Shown one piece after another: positions 17,766 to 26,507 of a DNA stretch of 64,000 bases. This DNA is from Sediminicoccus rosea (GTDB taxonomy: Bacteria; Pseudomonadota; Alphaproteobacteria; Acetobacterales; Acetobacteraceae). The stretch is from assembly GCF_033547095.1 (NCBI RefSeq), contig NZ_CP137852.1, forward strand, positions 3,403,501-3,467,500, in the 5' to 3' direction. The position numbers were made by a program, and so were the translations under genes. Within the stretch, counting starts at the first letter, position 1. The number at the start of each line of letters is the position of its first letter. Below the pieces are notes generated by a model, which did no database searches, was not told the origin of the DNA, and saw only the letters and a program-made list of their open reading frames with translations.

Positions 17766-18332
17766 ATGTCCGGCACCCCGCGCCTCAGCAACCAGGCCGC
17801 GGCCGCCGCCACCGCGCCGATCGCCACGCCGGTGGTGCTGGTCGAGCTCGACTTCGCCACCGGCCCCTTTCGCGTCTGGACCGGGCTCGGCCCGCTCGAC
17901 TGGGCGGGGAAGGTGTTCGAGGGCGCCGGCAGCATCGGCGCCATCTCGGATGTCGAGGAGACGGTGGAGCTGCGCGCGGTGCGGCTGACGCTGGCCCTGT
18001 CGCCCGTGCCGCAGGAGGTGGTGGATATCGCCCTGGCTGAGCGCAGCTACCGCCTGCGGCCGGTCACGCTGTGGGGCGCGCTGCTCAATGCGCAGGGCGC
18101 CTTTGTGGCGGACCCGTTTCCGCTCTGGGCGGGGCAGATGGACACGATGGAGGTGACGGACGGCGCGGAGCCTTCCGTGGCGCTGGCCTGCGAGAGCCGG
18201 CTGGTCGACCTCGAGCGGGCGGAGGTGCGGCGCTACACCGATGCCGACCAGCAGGCCGAATACCCCGGCGATCGATTCTTCGAGTTCGTGCCGGCGCTCC
18301 AGGAGGCGGAGATCCGGCTGCCGATCCAGTGA
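17766..18332 (+). CDS. Phage tail hub/baseplate-like protein
   Basis: A 188-residue protein with VVLVELDFATGPFRVWTGLG and a later ESRLVDLERAEVRRYTDADQ segment, which ends in QAEYPGDRFFEFVP. This resembles the N-terminal hub proteins of gene-transfer-agent-like tails. Its stop overlaps the GTG of the peptidase gene, so the two are made together at the tail tip. Confidence 0.6.
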   Translation: MSGTPRLSNQAAAAATAPIATPVVLVELDFATGPFRVWTGLGPLDWAGKVFEGAGSIGAISDVEETVELRAVRLTLALSPVPQEVVDIALAERSYRLRPVTLWGALLNAQGAFVADPFPLWAGQMDTMEVTDGAEPSVALACESRLVDLERAEVRRYTDADQQAEYPGDRFFEFVPALQEAEIRLPIQ

Positions 18333-18685
18333 CGCGGCTGCCCGATTGGCCGGAACGGTTGGCGGCCCTGATCACCGCGGTCGAGCATCGGCCCTTCGAT
18401 GCGGCGCGCTGGAACTGCGGGCGCTTCGCTCTGGCGGCGGTCGTGGCCTGCACCGGCCAGCGGCCCTCCTGGCAGCATCGCCCCTCCTTGGCGGCGATGG
18501 CGGACACCGCCGGCTTCCCCCGTGTGCCAGTGCCCTTCGCCCGCGCTGGCGACGTGGTGCTCGCCGCCCACCCGGAGCGCCTCGGCGTCGTGCTCGACGC
18601 CGGCCGCGTGGCCTTCGTCGGTCCCGCGGGATTGCTACGCGCGCCGATCACGACCTGCGTCGTGGCGTGGCGCATCGGCTGGTGA
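18329..18685 (+). CDS. NlpC/P60-like tail-tip peptidase (DUF6950-like)
   Basis: A 118-residue protein with WNCGRFALAAV near residues 27-38, the Cys site of NlpC/P60-like cell-wall peptidases, and a later GDVVLAAHPERLGVVLDAGR segment that supplies the His. In gene-transfer-agent-like phages this enzyme sits beside the hub and locally opens the cell wall. The GTG start overlaps the hub stop (GTGA). Confidence 0.65.
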   Translation: MTRLPDWPERLAALITAVEHRPFDAARWNCGRFALAAVVACTGQRPSWQHRPSLAAMADTAGFPRVPVPFARAGDVVLAAHPERLGVVLDAGRVAFVGPAGLLRAPITTCVVAWRIGW

Positions 18686-18699
18686 GGGACTGACAGACC

Positions 18700-20721
18700 A
18701 TGCCCGTCGCCATCCCCTTCATCGCCGCCGCCGCGGGGGCCGCCGCCTCCGCCGTCATTGGCGGCGGCGTCCTGGGCGCCGTGGCGGCCGCCGGTGCCGC
18801 CCTGGTGGTGTCCGCCGTCGGTGCCGCCGTCTTCCGCCCCAAGTCGCCCTCCGCCGCCCGCAGCGCCAATGTCACGCCAGGCACCGACACCGGCCCGGGC
18901 TCCGGCTTCGACCCGCGCACGCCGGGCGCCGGCCGTACCCAGTCCTTCCGCCAGCCCATCACCGAGCACCAGATCGTCTTCGGGCGCTGCCGCACCTCGG
19001 GCCCCGTGGTGTTCCTGCACTCCGCCACCGACGATGAGGGCCGCGCCGACGGCTTCCTGCATGTCGTCGTGGTGCTGGCCGCGCATCGCGTGCGCGCCAT
19101 CGGCGAGGTGTTCCTCAACGGCACCGCCTCCACGGACGCGAAGTTCGCCGGCCTGCTGCGGATTGACCGCGCACTGGGCGATCCCGGCCAGGCCGCCAAC
19201 GCCAACCTTGTGGCGGACACGGGCGGCCAATGGACCGCGGCACATCGTGGCCAGGGCCGAGCCTATCTCGCCGTGCGGCTCAAGTTGCGGCCCGAGGCCT
19301 TCCCCTCCGGCGCGCCCAGCCTGTCGGCCATCGTCGAGGGAGCCGACACCATCCTCGACCCGCGCAGCGGCGCCACCGGCTGGTCCGACAATCCCGCACT
19401 CTGCCTGGCCTGGTACCTGACTTCTCCTTTCGGGTGGCGCGCGGACTGGGCGGACATCGACATGCCGGCGCTCATGGCGGCCGCCAACATCTGCGACGAG
19501 ATCATGGGCCGCCGCGATGGCACCGCCGAGCGGCGCTACACCGTCAACGGCGCCGTCACGCTCGGCGAGGGCAAGATCGCCATCACCCGCAAGCTGGTCG
19601 CCGCCATGGCCGGTGCGCTGGTGGTGAGCGGAGGGCGCTTCTACATCCATGCCGGGGCGCCGGCGCTGCCGGCCGCGACGCTGACCTCCGACGATCTGCG
19701 TGGCGACGTCACCATCGTCGGCTCGCGTCCGCGGCGCGATCTCTTCAACGGGGTGCGTGCGGTCTATGTCGAGCCGGCCGCCGCCTGGCAGCCGACCGAT
19801 GCGCCGCCGCTGCTCGCCAGCAACTACGTCGCCGAGGATGGCGGCGAGGCGATCTACCGGGACATGGAGTTCCCGCTCACCACCTCGGCGGCGACGGTCC
19901 AGCGCCTGATGAAAATCGAGCTGGAGCGCAATCGCCGCCAGCGCGAGGTGGCGATGCAGGCCAACCTCTCGGCGCTGCGCCTGCGGCCCTGGGATGGGGT
20001 GACGGTGGCGCTGGAACGGCTGACGCCATTCCCGGCGCGGGTGACGGGCTGGGCGCTGGCGCCGGATGGCGGGGTGAACCTGCAGCTGGCCGAGGAGGAT
20101 CCCGCCGTCTGGGCGTGGAACCCGGCGACGGACGAGCGCGCGACGGGGCAGAACCCGTCCGTGGTGCTGCCGAACCCGGGCGTCATCGCAGCACCCGCTG
20201 CCATCGTGGTGGAGACACCGCTCGGCACTACCTTCACGGCGATCGCGGTCTCCTGGTCCGCGGTGGGCTCCGCATATCTCGCCGGCTACGAGATAGAGTT
20301 CCGCCCGGCCTCTGTCGCCGTCTGGCAGGGCTACGCGGGCGGCTTCGGTGCCACCGCCGTTGCCATCCCGACCGCAGAGCCCACCGCCTTTCGTGTGCGA
20401 GCCCAGGCGCGCAGCGGGGCGGTGTCGGGCTGGCGCGAGGCGCTGGTGCCGGCCGCCGCCTCCGGCCTGGCGGCAACGGGCATGGCCGGCGGCGTGCGCC
20501 TGTCGGGTGGCTTTCCCGCGGACGGGGTGCGGCTGCAGGTGTTCGAGGCCAGCAGCGCCAGCCTCGCCGCCGCCACCAAGCTGGCCGCCGAGCCGACCGC
20601 GCTGCCCTGGGATCGCACCGGCCTCACCACCGGCCAGACCCGCTGGTACTGGCTGCGCAGCGTCTCGGCCGAGGGCAACGTCTCCGCCTTCGCCGGCCCG
20701 GTCACCGCCACCGCCCTCTGA
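18700..20721 (+). CDS. Phage tail tip protein (gpJ-like)
   Basis: A 673-residue tail-tip protein. The first 45 residues are Ala/Gly-rich and hydrophobic, as in many tip proteins. They are followed by an RTQSFRQPITEHQIVFGRCR region and a large central part with NPALCLAWYLTSPFGWRADW, characteristic of J-like and gene-transfer-agent host-contact proteins. The C-terminal 170 residues look like fibronectin-type domains. It is placed between the peptidase and the spike, so it probably connects them. Confidence 0.8.
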   Translation: MPVAIPFIAAAAGAAASAVIGGGVLGAVAAAGAALVVSAVGAAVFRPKSPSAARSANVTPGTDTGPGSGFDPRTPGAGRTQSFRQPITEHQIVFGRCRTSGPVVFLHSATDDEGRADGFLHVVVVLAAHRVRAIGEVFLNGTASTDAKFAGLLRIDRALGDPGQAANANLVADTGGQWTAAHRGQGRAYLAVRLKLRPEAFPSGAPSLSAIVEGADTILDPRSGATGWSDNPALCLAWYLTSPFGWRADWADIDMPALMAAANICDEIMGRRDGTAERRYTVNGAVTLGEGKIAITRKLVAAMAGALVVSGGRFYIHAGAPALPAATLTSDDLRGDVTIVGSRPRRDLFNGVRAVYVEPAAAWQPTDAPPLLASNYVAEDGGEAIYRDMEFPLTTSAATVQRLMKIELERNRRQREVAMQANLSALRLRPWDGVTVALERLTPFPARVTGWALAPDGGVNLQLAEEDPAVWAWNPATDERATGQNPSVVLPNPGVIAAPAAIVVETPLGTTFTAIAVSWSAVGSAYLAGYEIEFRPASVAVWQGYAGGFGATAVAIPTAEPTAFRVRAQARSGAVSGWREALVPAAASGLAATGMAGGVRLSGGFPADGVRLQVFEASSASLAAATKLAAEPTALPWDRTGLTTGQTRWYWLRSVSAEGNVSAFAGPVTATAL

Positions 20722-20733
20722 TCGGAGAATGCC

Positions 20734-22575
20734 ATGCCGGCGCGCATCGACGACCTGCTGGTCCTCAACGCCAACCTCAACAAGACCGACTTCGCGAAGT
20801 ATCTGCGCGATCGCGAGGCGGTGCTGCCGAATGATTTCGGCGGGCTGGGCGATGGCGTGGCCGATGATCGCACCGCCATCCAGGCTGCTTTCGATCGCGC
20901 GGGCGCGGACCAGAAATTCGCGATGATCCCGCCCGGCACCTGGAACGTCTCCGGCACCGTCACGCTGCCTGGCGGCGCCCGCGGCCTGATCATGCAGGGG
21001 ACCATCCGCTACACCGGCACCGCCCCCACCTCCGTGCTGGTGCTGGGCGATGGCGGCACCATCCGCAACGCCGAGAAGCTCTACACTGGCCTGAACGTCA
21101 TTCGGCAGACGCTGTCGGACTGGTCGTCCGAGGCCGATATCGGCATCACCGTGCGCAACGTGGATGCCAGCCAGATCGAGCTGCGCCGCGTCGAGGGTTT
21201 CACCATCGGCATGCGCACGCTGGGCGATGGCCGCGGCGTGGAGGACAGCACCTTCACGCTGGGGCGCATCGTCAACAACCGCATCGGCCTCGACATCTGG
21301 TGCGCGACGGCCACCGCCTGGAACACCTCGATCCGCTACTACGGCGGGCACTTCGCCCAGGCGACCGGGGTGAACCCCGCGATGGACCGGTTCGGGGTGC
21401 GGTTTGGGAATGAGGCCGGCGCCTATTCCAACCACAACCGCCACGTCTTTGACGCGCCGAACTTCGAGCTGCGCCAGGCCGGCAGCAACATCGCCATCCC
21501 CTTCCTGAACCAGACCTCGGGCTCTGCCATCATTGCGCGCAACATGCGCATGGAGGCCTGCTCGCCGATGGCGGCGCGGCACACGGCCGGGGCGCAGGAT
21601 TGCGAGTACGACATCGCCTGGACCAACACCTACCTGGTCGGCATCGACTACACCGCGACGGCCAACCGCTGCGGCAATGCGGTGCTCAACCGGCACAGGG
21701 CGCCAGCGTCGCGCTTCCAGCGCTTCCTCGCTGGGGTGCCGAACACCCGGGCGGCGGCCTTCCGTCAGTCGGCGACGGAGGTCGGCGTGGAAGGACTGAT
21801 CACCATCGCAACCTCGACCACCACCGCGACCTTCATGGCGGATTTCTGTTTCAACGGGCTGGCGGATGTGACGCCGACCGATCGGGCGGTGACCCTGGCG
21901 GCAAACCGTGGGCTGGGCTGGATGCTGGATACCTCCCAGGCGAAGGAATTCGCGCTGGCGCATTGGCTGACGAGCGGCGCCTCGGGCGGCCGGCTCTTCG
22001 TGCGGGTGTTCGACGGCGCAGGGAACGTCCGCGAGGACATCGCGGGCGATGTGCTGGCTTCGATCACCACCATGCAGTGGAACGGGCCGGCGAAGGGGTG
22101 GAACGCCGGCGCGCCGATGGATGACGCCAACTTCAATCGGCGGCAGACCATTCGCGTCGGCGCTGCCGTCGCCTACGCCCAGGTGGGGGTGATCGGGTTT
22201 GACGGGCCGATCGACCTGCAGTCGCTCCGGCTCTACGGGCTGCCGGAGGCCGCGCCCGCGGTGCTGAATGGCACGCCGCTGCTGACGGGGGCGCTGTTCG
22301 GCTCGGGGCGGCGGGAGTTTGCCGCGGAGGTGTCCTGGGATCTGCCGAGCCTGGCGCCGGGGGCGACGGCGCTGATCGATGTCACGGTGAACGGGGCACG
22401 GGCCGGCGATCTCGCGCAGGCGTCATTGGTGTCGTCGACCCGCTTCATCGAGATGGATGCCGCGGTGTGGTCAAACAACACGGTACGCGTGATGGCGCGG
22501 AACATCTCCGCGGCGACGTTCGATCTGGCCGTCGCGACGCTGTCGGTGGCGGTGGAGAAGCGGCGCGTTCCGTGA
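20734..22575 (+). CDS. Tail spike/fibre with pectate-lyase-like beta-helix
   Basis: A 613-residue receptor-binding protein. At residues 30-55 it has NDFGGLGDGVADDRTAIQAA, the entry motif of pectate-lyase/glycoside-hydrolase 28-like right-handed beta-helices, so it may cut surface polysaccharide. The C-terminal 95 residues form a separate small beta domain starting FAAEVSWDLPSLAPGA. A decayed copy of that domain lies at 58230-58484. CGGAGAA precedes the ATG. It is the last late gene. Confidence 0.82.
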   Translation: MPARIDDLLVLNANLNKTDFAKYLRDREAVLPNDFGGLGDGVADDRTAIQAAFDRAGADQKFAMIPPGTWNVSGTVTLPGGARGLIMQGTIRYTGTAPTSVLVLGDGGTIRNAEKLYTGLNVIRQTLSDWSSEADIGITVRNVDASQIELRRVEGFTIGMRTLGDGRGVEDSTFTLGRIVNNRIGLDIWCATATAWNTSIRYYGGHFAQATGVNPAMDRFGVRFGNEAGAYSNHNRHVFDAPNFELRQAGSNIAIPFLNQTSGSAIIARNMRMEACSPMAARHTAGAQDCEYDIAWTNTYLVGIDYTATANRCGNAVLNRHRAPASRFQRFLAGVPNTRAAAFRQSATEVGVEGLITIATSTTTATFMADFCFNGLADVTPTDRAVTLAANRGLGWMLDTSQAKEFALAHWLTSGASGGRLFVRVFDGAGNVREDIAGDVLASITTMQWNGPAKGWNAGAPMDDANFNRRQTIRVGAAVAYAQVGVIGFDGPIDLQSLRLYGLPEAAPAVLNGTPLLTGALFGSGRREFAAEVSWDLPSLAPGATALIDVTVNGARAGDLAQASLVSSTRFIEMDAAVWSNNTVRVMARNISAATFDLAVATLSVAVEKRRVP

Positions 22576-22596
22576 TCGCTTCAGAAGACGCGATCA
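22573..22596. terminator. Inverted repeat at the convergent gene end
   Basis: TGATCGC (22573-22579) and GCGATCA (22590-22596) are perfect arms around a 10-base loop. They sit exactly where the phage late operon (+) meets the metal operon (-). There is no T-run on either side, so termination is only suggested. Confidence 0.35.
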
Positions 22597-22793
22597 GTTA
22601 TCACCAGCGGGGTGTCGGCCGGCACCAGCCCCTGCTCACGCGCCAATTGGCGCGCAAAGAACAGCATCATCTTGCGGCCGTCGTCATCGACATGACCCCA
22701 GATCCGGAGCAACTCCTCGCGGTGCTCCGGCTTCAGCTTGCGCCCCGGTAGGCGTCTCACAGCGCCTTCCTGGCTGTCCACAGCGGTCTTCAT
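22581..22793 (-). CDS. Small hypothetical protein at end of metal operon
   Basis: A 70-residue charged protein (MKTAVDSQEG..., then RKLKPEHREELLRIWGHVDD), probably all-helical. Upstream in-frame ATGs exist (22832, 22937), but they lie close to or within the 3' end of the SCO gene. I do not recognise a function. The downstream position suggests it is cotranscribed. Confidence 0.5.
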   Translation of the reverse strand: MKTAVDSQEGAVRRLPGRKLKPEHREELLRIWGHVDDDGRKMMLFFARQLAREQGLVPADTPLVITDRVF

Positions 22794-22857
22794 CGTTCCG
22801 AACCTCCGACGCCGTATCTCCAACCTTCCCATGATACCGACCCGCGATTCCAACCTT

Positions 22858-23487
22858 TCATTGTCGCGTCGTGACCAACATCCGCAGCTTCTCCAAGGCA
22901 ACCCGATCGCTCTCCTTGTTGTCGACCGTCCCGGCAAAACGCCCCTGGGCGTCCAGCAGGAAGATGCTCGCCGAGTGGTCCATGGTGTAGCCGCCGCCCT
23001 CCAGTGGCACGCGCTGGTAATAGACGCGGAAAGCCCGCGTGACCTCCGCCACCTGCGCCTCGGTGCCCGACAGGCCCGTGATGCGACGGTCGAAGGCTTC
23101 GAGGTAGCCGGCCATTGCCTGCGGCGTGTCGCGCTCGCTGTCCACGCTCACGAATAACCACTGGATCCGCTCCGCGTCCGTGCCCAACGCCTCGATGAAG
23201 CCTGTCATCTCGTTGAGTGTGGTCGGGCAGACATCAGGGCAGTGAGTGAAGCCAAAGAAGATCGCCATCGGCTGGCCGCGGAAGTCTTGTTCTGTCACCG
23301 CACGGCCGCGGTGATCGGTCAGTCGGAATGGCCCGCCGATCGCAAGGCTCGTCGGGCCGATTGCGACACGTTGGGGAGCCAAGGGCCCATCGGTTACCAG
23401 CCAGCCGCCGGTGGTCGCCAGGAGAGCGAACCCCACAACAGCGACGGCACCCCAGGCGAGCCAGCGCGTCAGTCGCAGGATCTTCAT
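22858..23487 (-). CDS. SCO1/SenC family copper protein
   Basis: A membrane-anchored thioredoxin-fold copper chaperone that helps assemble the CuA site of cytochrome oxidase or buffers periplasmic copper. An N-terminal helix lies at residues 9-30. The CPDVCP copper/redox site is C83 and C87, and the third ligand is H171 in MDHSA. All three ligands are intact. It lies nine bases after the PCuAC gene, the usual partner. Confidence 0.92.
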   Translation of the reverse strand: MKILRLTRWLAWGAVAVVGFALLATTGGWLVTDGPLAPQRVAIGPTSLAIGGPFRLTDHRGRAVTEQDFRGQPMAIFFGFTHCPDVCPTTLNEMTGFIEALGTDAERIQWLFVSVDSERDTPQAMAGYLEAFDRRITGLSGTEAQVAEVTRAFRVYYQRVPLEGGGYTMDHSASIFLLDAQGRFAGTVDNKESDRVALEKLRMLVTTRQ

Positions 23488-23496
23488 GGCGTGCCC

Positions 23497-23991
23497 TCAA
23501 TGTCCGTCATGGCCGGAGCCGCGCGCGCCGGCCGCTTCGACCGCGAGTTCAACGTCGACGCGCCCGGCCCGCTCGAACACCAGCGTGAGTGGAATGCGCG
23601 CGCCCTGGGTAAAGCCGCCCTGCGGGCCGATCAGCATCAGATGCAGGCCGCCAGGTGCGAGGCGGACCTCCTGCCCTGGTGGAATGGCGATGCCGCCGGG
23701 GATTGGGCGCATACGCATGATGCCGTCGGTCATGGACATCTCGTGCATCTCGGCCCGGTTCACCCGCGACGCCTCGGCTCCAACAAGCCGATCGGCGACG
23801 CTACCGGTGTTGCGGATGGTCATGTAACCCGCCGCGGTCGGGGCGCTGGCCGCGACCGCGCGCGTCCAGGGATGGCCGATCTGCAGGTCGCCGGCGCGGA
23901 AATCATGCGCGGTGGCAGACCCGGATAGCATGGCAGAGGCAGTGAGGCTCGCGCCGGCCATGAGGGCCGCGCGCAGGAAAGTGCGACGCAT
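23497..23991 (-). CDS. PCuAC-type periplasmic copper chaperone
   Basis: A 164-residue protein with an N-terminal signal peptide (cleavage near SATAHD). The ligand set of the family is visible: H83, M94 ten residues later, then H117 and M119 in LHLM. A His-containing tail (GSGHDGH) follows. It works with the SCO protein downstream to deliver Cu(I). Two more copper operons in the window carry related proteins. Confidence 0.9.
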   Translation of the reverse strand: MRRTFLRAALMAGASLTASAMLSGSATAHDFRAGDLQIGHPWTRAVAASAPTAAGYMTIRNTGSVADRLVGAEASRVNRAEMHEMSMTDGIMRMRPIPGGIAIPPGQEVRLAPGGLHLMLIGPQGGFTQGARIPLTLVFERAGRVDVELAVEAAGARGSGHDGH

Positions 23992-24049
23992 GAATGAGAA
24001 CTCCGAATCGGAATGGAAAGCAGCCGGCGCACGACGCCGGCGATGACGA

Positions 24050-24442
24050 TCAGCCGATATTCGGAGGTGTGGGTGGTGCGCGCGCCGGCGGCGGACCACG
24101 CGGTGGCGGCGAGAGAACGAGCCGACGGCCAGGTAAACGATGCTGTTCGAGGCTCACCCAAGTGGGCTGATTCAGAACGACGTCGGCCGGCGGCAGCGCC
24201 CAGGCGCCATCCGGCAGACGGCACAATGGGCAATGCCCGACCGGCGCCGCATGCGGAGCCTGTTCTCCCTCCGCGGGTCCGGGCTGTCCGGAGGGCAGGC
24301 AGAGCGATGAGCGCAGCAGCGCGTCGAAGGCCGAACGCTCCACCGCCGCGAAGCCCGGCAGCGGCAGCAACAGCCGTGCGATGATCCCGAGCAGCACCAG
24401 CGCCGAGACCGGCGCGCGCAGTTCTGCCCAGACGCGCCTCAT
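24050..24442 (-). CDS. DUF2946 family protein
   Basis: A 130-residue protein with one hydrophobic N-terminal segment (SALVLLGIIARLLLPLPGFA) and an HCPLCRLPDGA motif near residue 72, typical of the DUF2946 family encoded beside copper genes. The tail is Pro-rich. Its start overlaps the YnfA stop (ATGA). The role is not established; metal binding by the Cys pair is likely. Confidence 0.7.
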   Translation of the reverse strand: MRRVWAELRAPVSALVLLGIIARLLLPLPGFAAVERSAFDALLRSSLCLPSGQPGPAEGEQAPHAAPVGHCPLCRLPDGAWALPPADVVLNQPTWVSLEQHRLPGRRLVLSPPPRGPPPARAPPTPPNIG

Positions 24443-24765
24443 GCCTGGCGCGGTCCGTAGAGGATGATCAGCGCGCCGGTGACGCTGACGGCGCCGCCGA
24501 TCAGGTCCCAGCGATCGGGCGCCACACCCTCCACCACCCGCAACCATATCAGAGACGCAGCGATGTAGATGCCGCCATAGACCGCGAAGGCTCGGCCGGC
24601 ACTCTCCACATCGGTCAGCGAGAGCAGCAAGCCGAACAGGCCGAGCGAGAGGACACCGGCGGCGGCCCAGCCGGTCGCCCCCCCGAGCCGCCACCAGGTC
24701 CAGATCGCGTAGCAGCCGGCGATCTCGGCCGCGGCAGCCGCGACGTAGATCGCCAGGGATCTCAT
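24439..24765 (-). CDS. YnfA/UPF0060 family inner-membrane protein
   Basis: A 108-residue protein with four membrane helices. It shows the family's EIAGCYAIW and GRAFAVYGGIYIAASLIWL segments. YnfA belongs to the small multidrug-resistance-like membrane proteins. It overlaps both neighbours by four bases, so it belongs to the metal operon. Confidence 0.88.
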   Translation of the reverse strand: MRSLAIYVAAAAAEIAGCYAIWTWWRLGGATGWAAAGVLSLGLFGLLLSLTDVESAGRAFAVYGGIYIAASLIWLRVVEGVAPDRWDLIGGAVSVTGALIILYGPRQA

Positions 24766-25259
24766 CGCGCCGGCCTGGCCTCCGCGACCTCGGTCCAGGG
24801 CACGCAGGCACTCCTCGTCAGCCAGGGCCAGGGGTTCTCAGGCCTGCCATCCCGACGAAGCTCGACATGTAGGTTCGCCCCTGTGGTGCGCCCGGTGCGC
24901 CCGACGACGCCAATTTCCTGTGCCGCCCGCACGGTCGCTCCACTGCCGATGCCCGGCGCGAAGCGGGCGAGATGGGCGTAGCGCGCGCGGGAGCCGTCCG
25001 GATGCTCGATCTCGACCATCAGGCCGTAGTCGAAGTACCGCCCGGCGAACACCACCACCCCGGGTCCGGCCGCAGTCACCGGCGTGCCGACCGGCGCGCG
25101 GATGTCGACGCCGGGATGCGGCCGACCATGCCGCGGTCCGTAGCCGGAGGAGAACTCGCCAGCGACCGGCATCGCGACCGGACAGGGGGCCGACAGGGCA
25201 GCGGAACCGGTGCCGAGCGTGAGCGCGAGGCCGAGGGCCAGAGGGTGCCGATAGATCAT
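24762..25259 (-). CDS. M23 family (LytM-like) metallopeptidase
   Basis: A secreted peptidoglycan endopeptidase-like protein of 165 residues. A signal peptide precedes the mature part. The zinc site motifs are visible: GRPHPGVDI near the start of the domain and the HLARFAPG and LHVELR segments further on, giving the H, D, H, H set of active M23 enzymes. ATG 25259 is chosen over the upstream ATG 25295, which would give a poor signal peptide. Confidence 0.8.
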   Translation of the reverse strand: MIYRHPLALGLALTLGTGSAALSAPCPVAMPVAGEFSSGYGPRHGRPHPGVDIRAPVGTPVTAAGPGVVVFAGRYFDYGLMVEIEHPDGSRARYAHLARFAPGIGSGATVRAAQEIGVVGRTGRTTGANLHVELRRDGRPENPWPWLTRSACVPWTEVAEARPAR

Positions 25260-25305
25260 GCCCCGGTCCGTGCCCTGGGCCGAGGCGGAAGGCAACCCCG
25301 CATCG

Positions 25306-25974
25306 TCAGCCGCGCGGGGCCGTGCCCGGCGGCAGCAGCGGGCGGACCAGCGCCGAAAAGCGCTCGAAGCTCTGCACGCCGCGATGCACCTGGCCGTTGA
25401 TCACGAAGGACGGCGTGGCACTGACGCCGAACTCGCGCTCGCCCTGCAGCCGCATGACCGCGATCAGGTCGGTGAAGCCGCGATCGGTCATGCAGGCGTC
25501 GATCCGTTCGGCCGGCATGCCGGCCAGCGTGCCGGCGCGGCGCAGCCAGGCGCGCGCGTCCGGGCTGTGCGCCCAGCTCTCCTTGTTGGCGTAGAGCATG
25601 GAGATCAACGCCTCGTAGCGCTCCGGCCCGCCGCAATGGACCATGGCAGCGGCTTCGAGCGCGACACGATCGAGCGGGAAGTCGCGCATCACGAAGCGGA
25701 CCAGCCCCGGCTCGATGAAGGTCGTGCGGATGCGCGGGAAGATCGTGGTGTGGAAGTTCGCGCAATTGCCGCAGGTCAGGGAGTGGTACTCGATCACCGC
25801 CACCGGCGCGTCGGCGCGACCAATGATGCGTTCGCCCGGCAGGGGGCGCGGCGTGTTGGGGCCTGGCGCTGTCGGCTCAAAGGCCTGGGGCCCGGGCGCC
25901 TGCGCGAATGCGGCCGCCGCGGGAATGGAGAGCGCGACGGAGAGCGCCGCCCGGCGGGTAGTGACGTGGGACAT
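25306..25974 (-). CDS. DsbA-like thiol oxidoreductase
   Basis: A 222-residue periplasmic thioredoxin-fold protein. The N-terminus (TTRRAALSVALS) looks like a Tat or Sec signal. The redox site CGNC is at residues 68-71, followed by the helical insert and VSATPSFVINGQ, the cis-Pro loop. A GGAGG site nine bases upstream selects ATG 25974. The CcdA gene two genes upstream could keep it reduced, so it may act as a reductase or isomerase. Confidence 0.85.
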   Translation of the reverse strand: MSHVTTRRAALSVALSIPAAAAFAQAPGPQAFEPTAPGPNTPRPLPGERIIGRADAPVAVIEYHSLTCGNCANFHTTIFPRIRTTFIEPGLVRFVMRDFPLDRVALEAAAMVHCGGPERYEALISMLYANKESWAHSPDARAWLRRAGTLAGMPAERIDACMTDRGFTDLIAVMRLQGEREFGVSATPSFVINGQVHRGVQSFERFSALVRPLLPPGTAPRG

Positions 25975-26003
25975 CGGTGGTTCCTCCAGTTCAGGGATCG
26001 TGG

Positions 26004-26507
26004 TCATTGCGGCTGCGCCTGCGGCGCAGGCGCGCGGAAGCTGGTCAGCACCAGCAGCGTGACACCGCTGACGATGGCAACATCGGCCATGTTGAAGGTC
26101 GGCCAGTGCCAACCACCATAGTGCGCGTCGATAAAATCCGTGACCGCGCCAATGCGCAGGCGGTCGACGATGTTGCCAAGCGCGCCACCGATGATGAGGC
26201 CAATCGCCGTCGCCTCGGTCCGGCTGGCCGCGCGCCGCAGCCACAGCAGCAGCCAGGCGACAACGGTGAGCTTGATGCCGACGAGCAGCCACACTGCCCC
26301 GGCCGCGCTTTCGGCGAACATCCCGAAGGTGACGCCAGTGTTGAAGCCGAGCCGCAGGTTCAGCACTGGCAGCAGCGTGATGCCCTCGCTGTAGGGTGGC
26401 CAGAGCGCGTCGAGCGCCCAGGCCTTGCTGCCCTGGTCGATGACCGCGGCGATCGGTGCCGCGATCAGGCCGAAGCGCCGCAGCGCGCGTGGGGCGGGCG
26501 TGGTCAT
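26004..26507 (-). CDS. lspA: Lipoprotein signal peptidase (signal peptidase II)
   Basis: This aspartyl protease of the inner membrane removes signal peptides from prolipoproteins. Four membrane helices are present. The catalytic aspartates are D115 in GNIVDRL and D142 in FNMADVAI. The start overlaps the CcdA stop (ATGA); an ATG at 26525 is an alternative. LspA-like peptidases are known next to lead/cadmium ATPases (PbrC in pbr operons), which agrees with this setting. Confidence 0.92.
   Translation of the reverse strand: MTTPAPRALRRFGLIAAPIAAVIDQGSKAWALDALWPPYSEGITLLPVLNLRLGFNTGVTFGMFAESAAGAVWLLVGIKLTVVAWLLLWLRRAASRTEATAIGLIIGGALGNIVDRLRIGAVTDFIDAHYGGWHWPTFNMADVAIVSGVTLLVLTSFRAPAPQAQPQ

Noticed and set aside
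18085-21963. 1292-residue open frame on the minus strand
   Set aside because: It runs antisense to four well-supported tail genes, has His/Arg/Gly-rich low-complexity sequence and no recognisable domain. It is a high-GC shadow frame.
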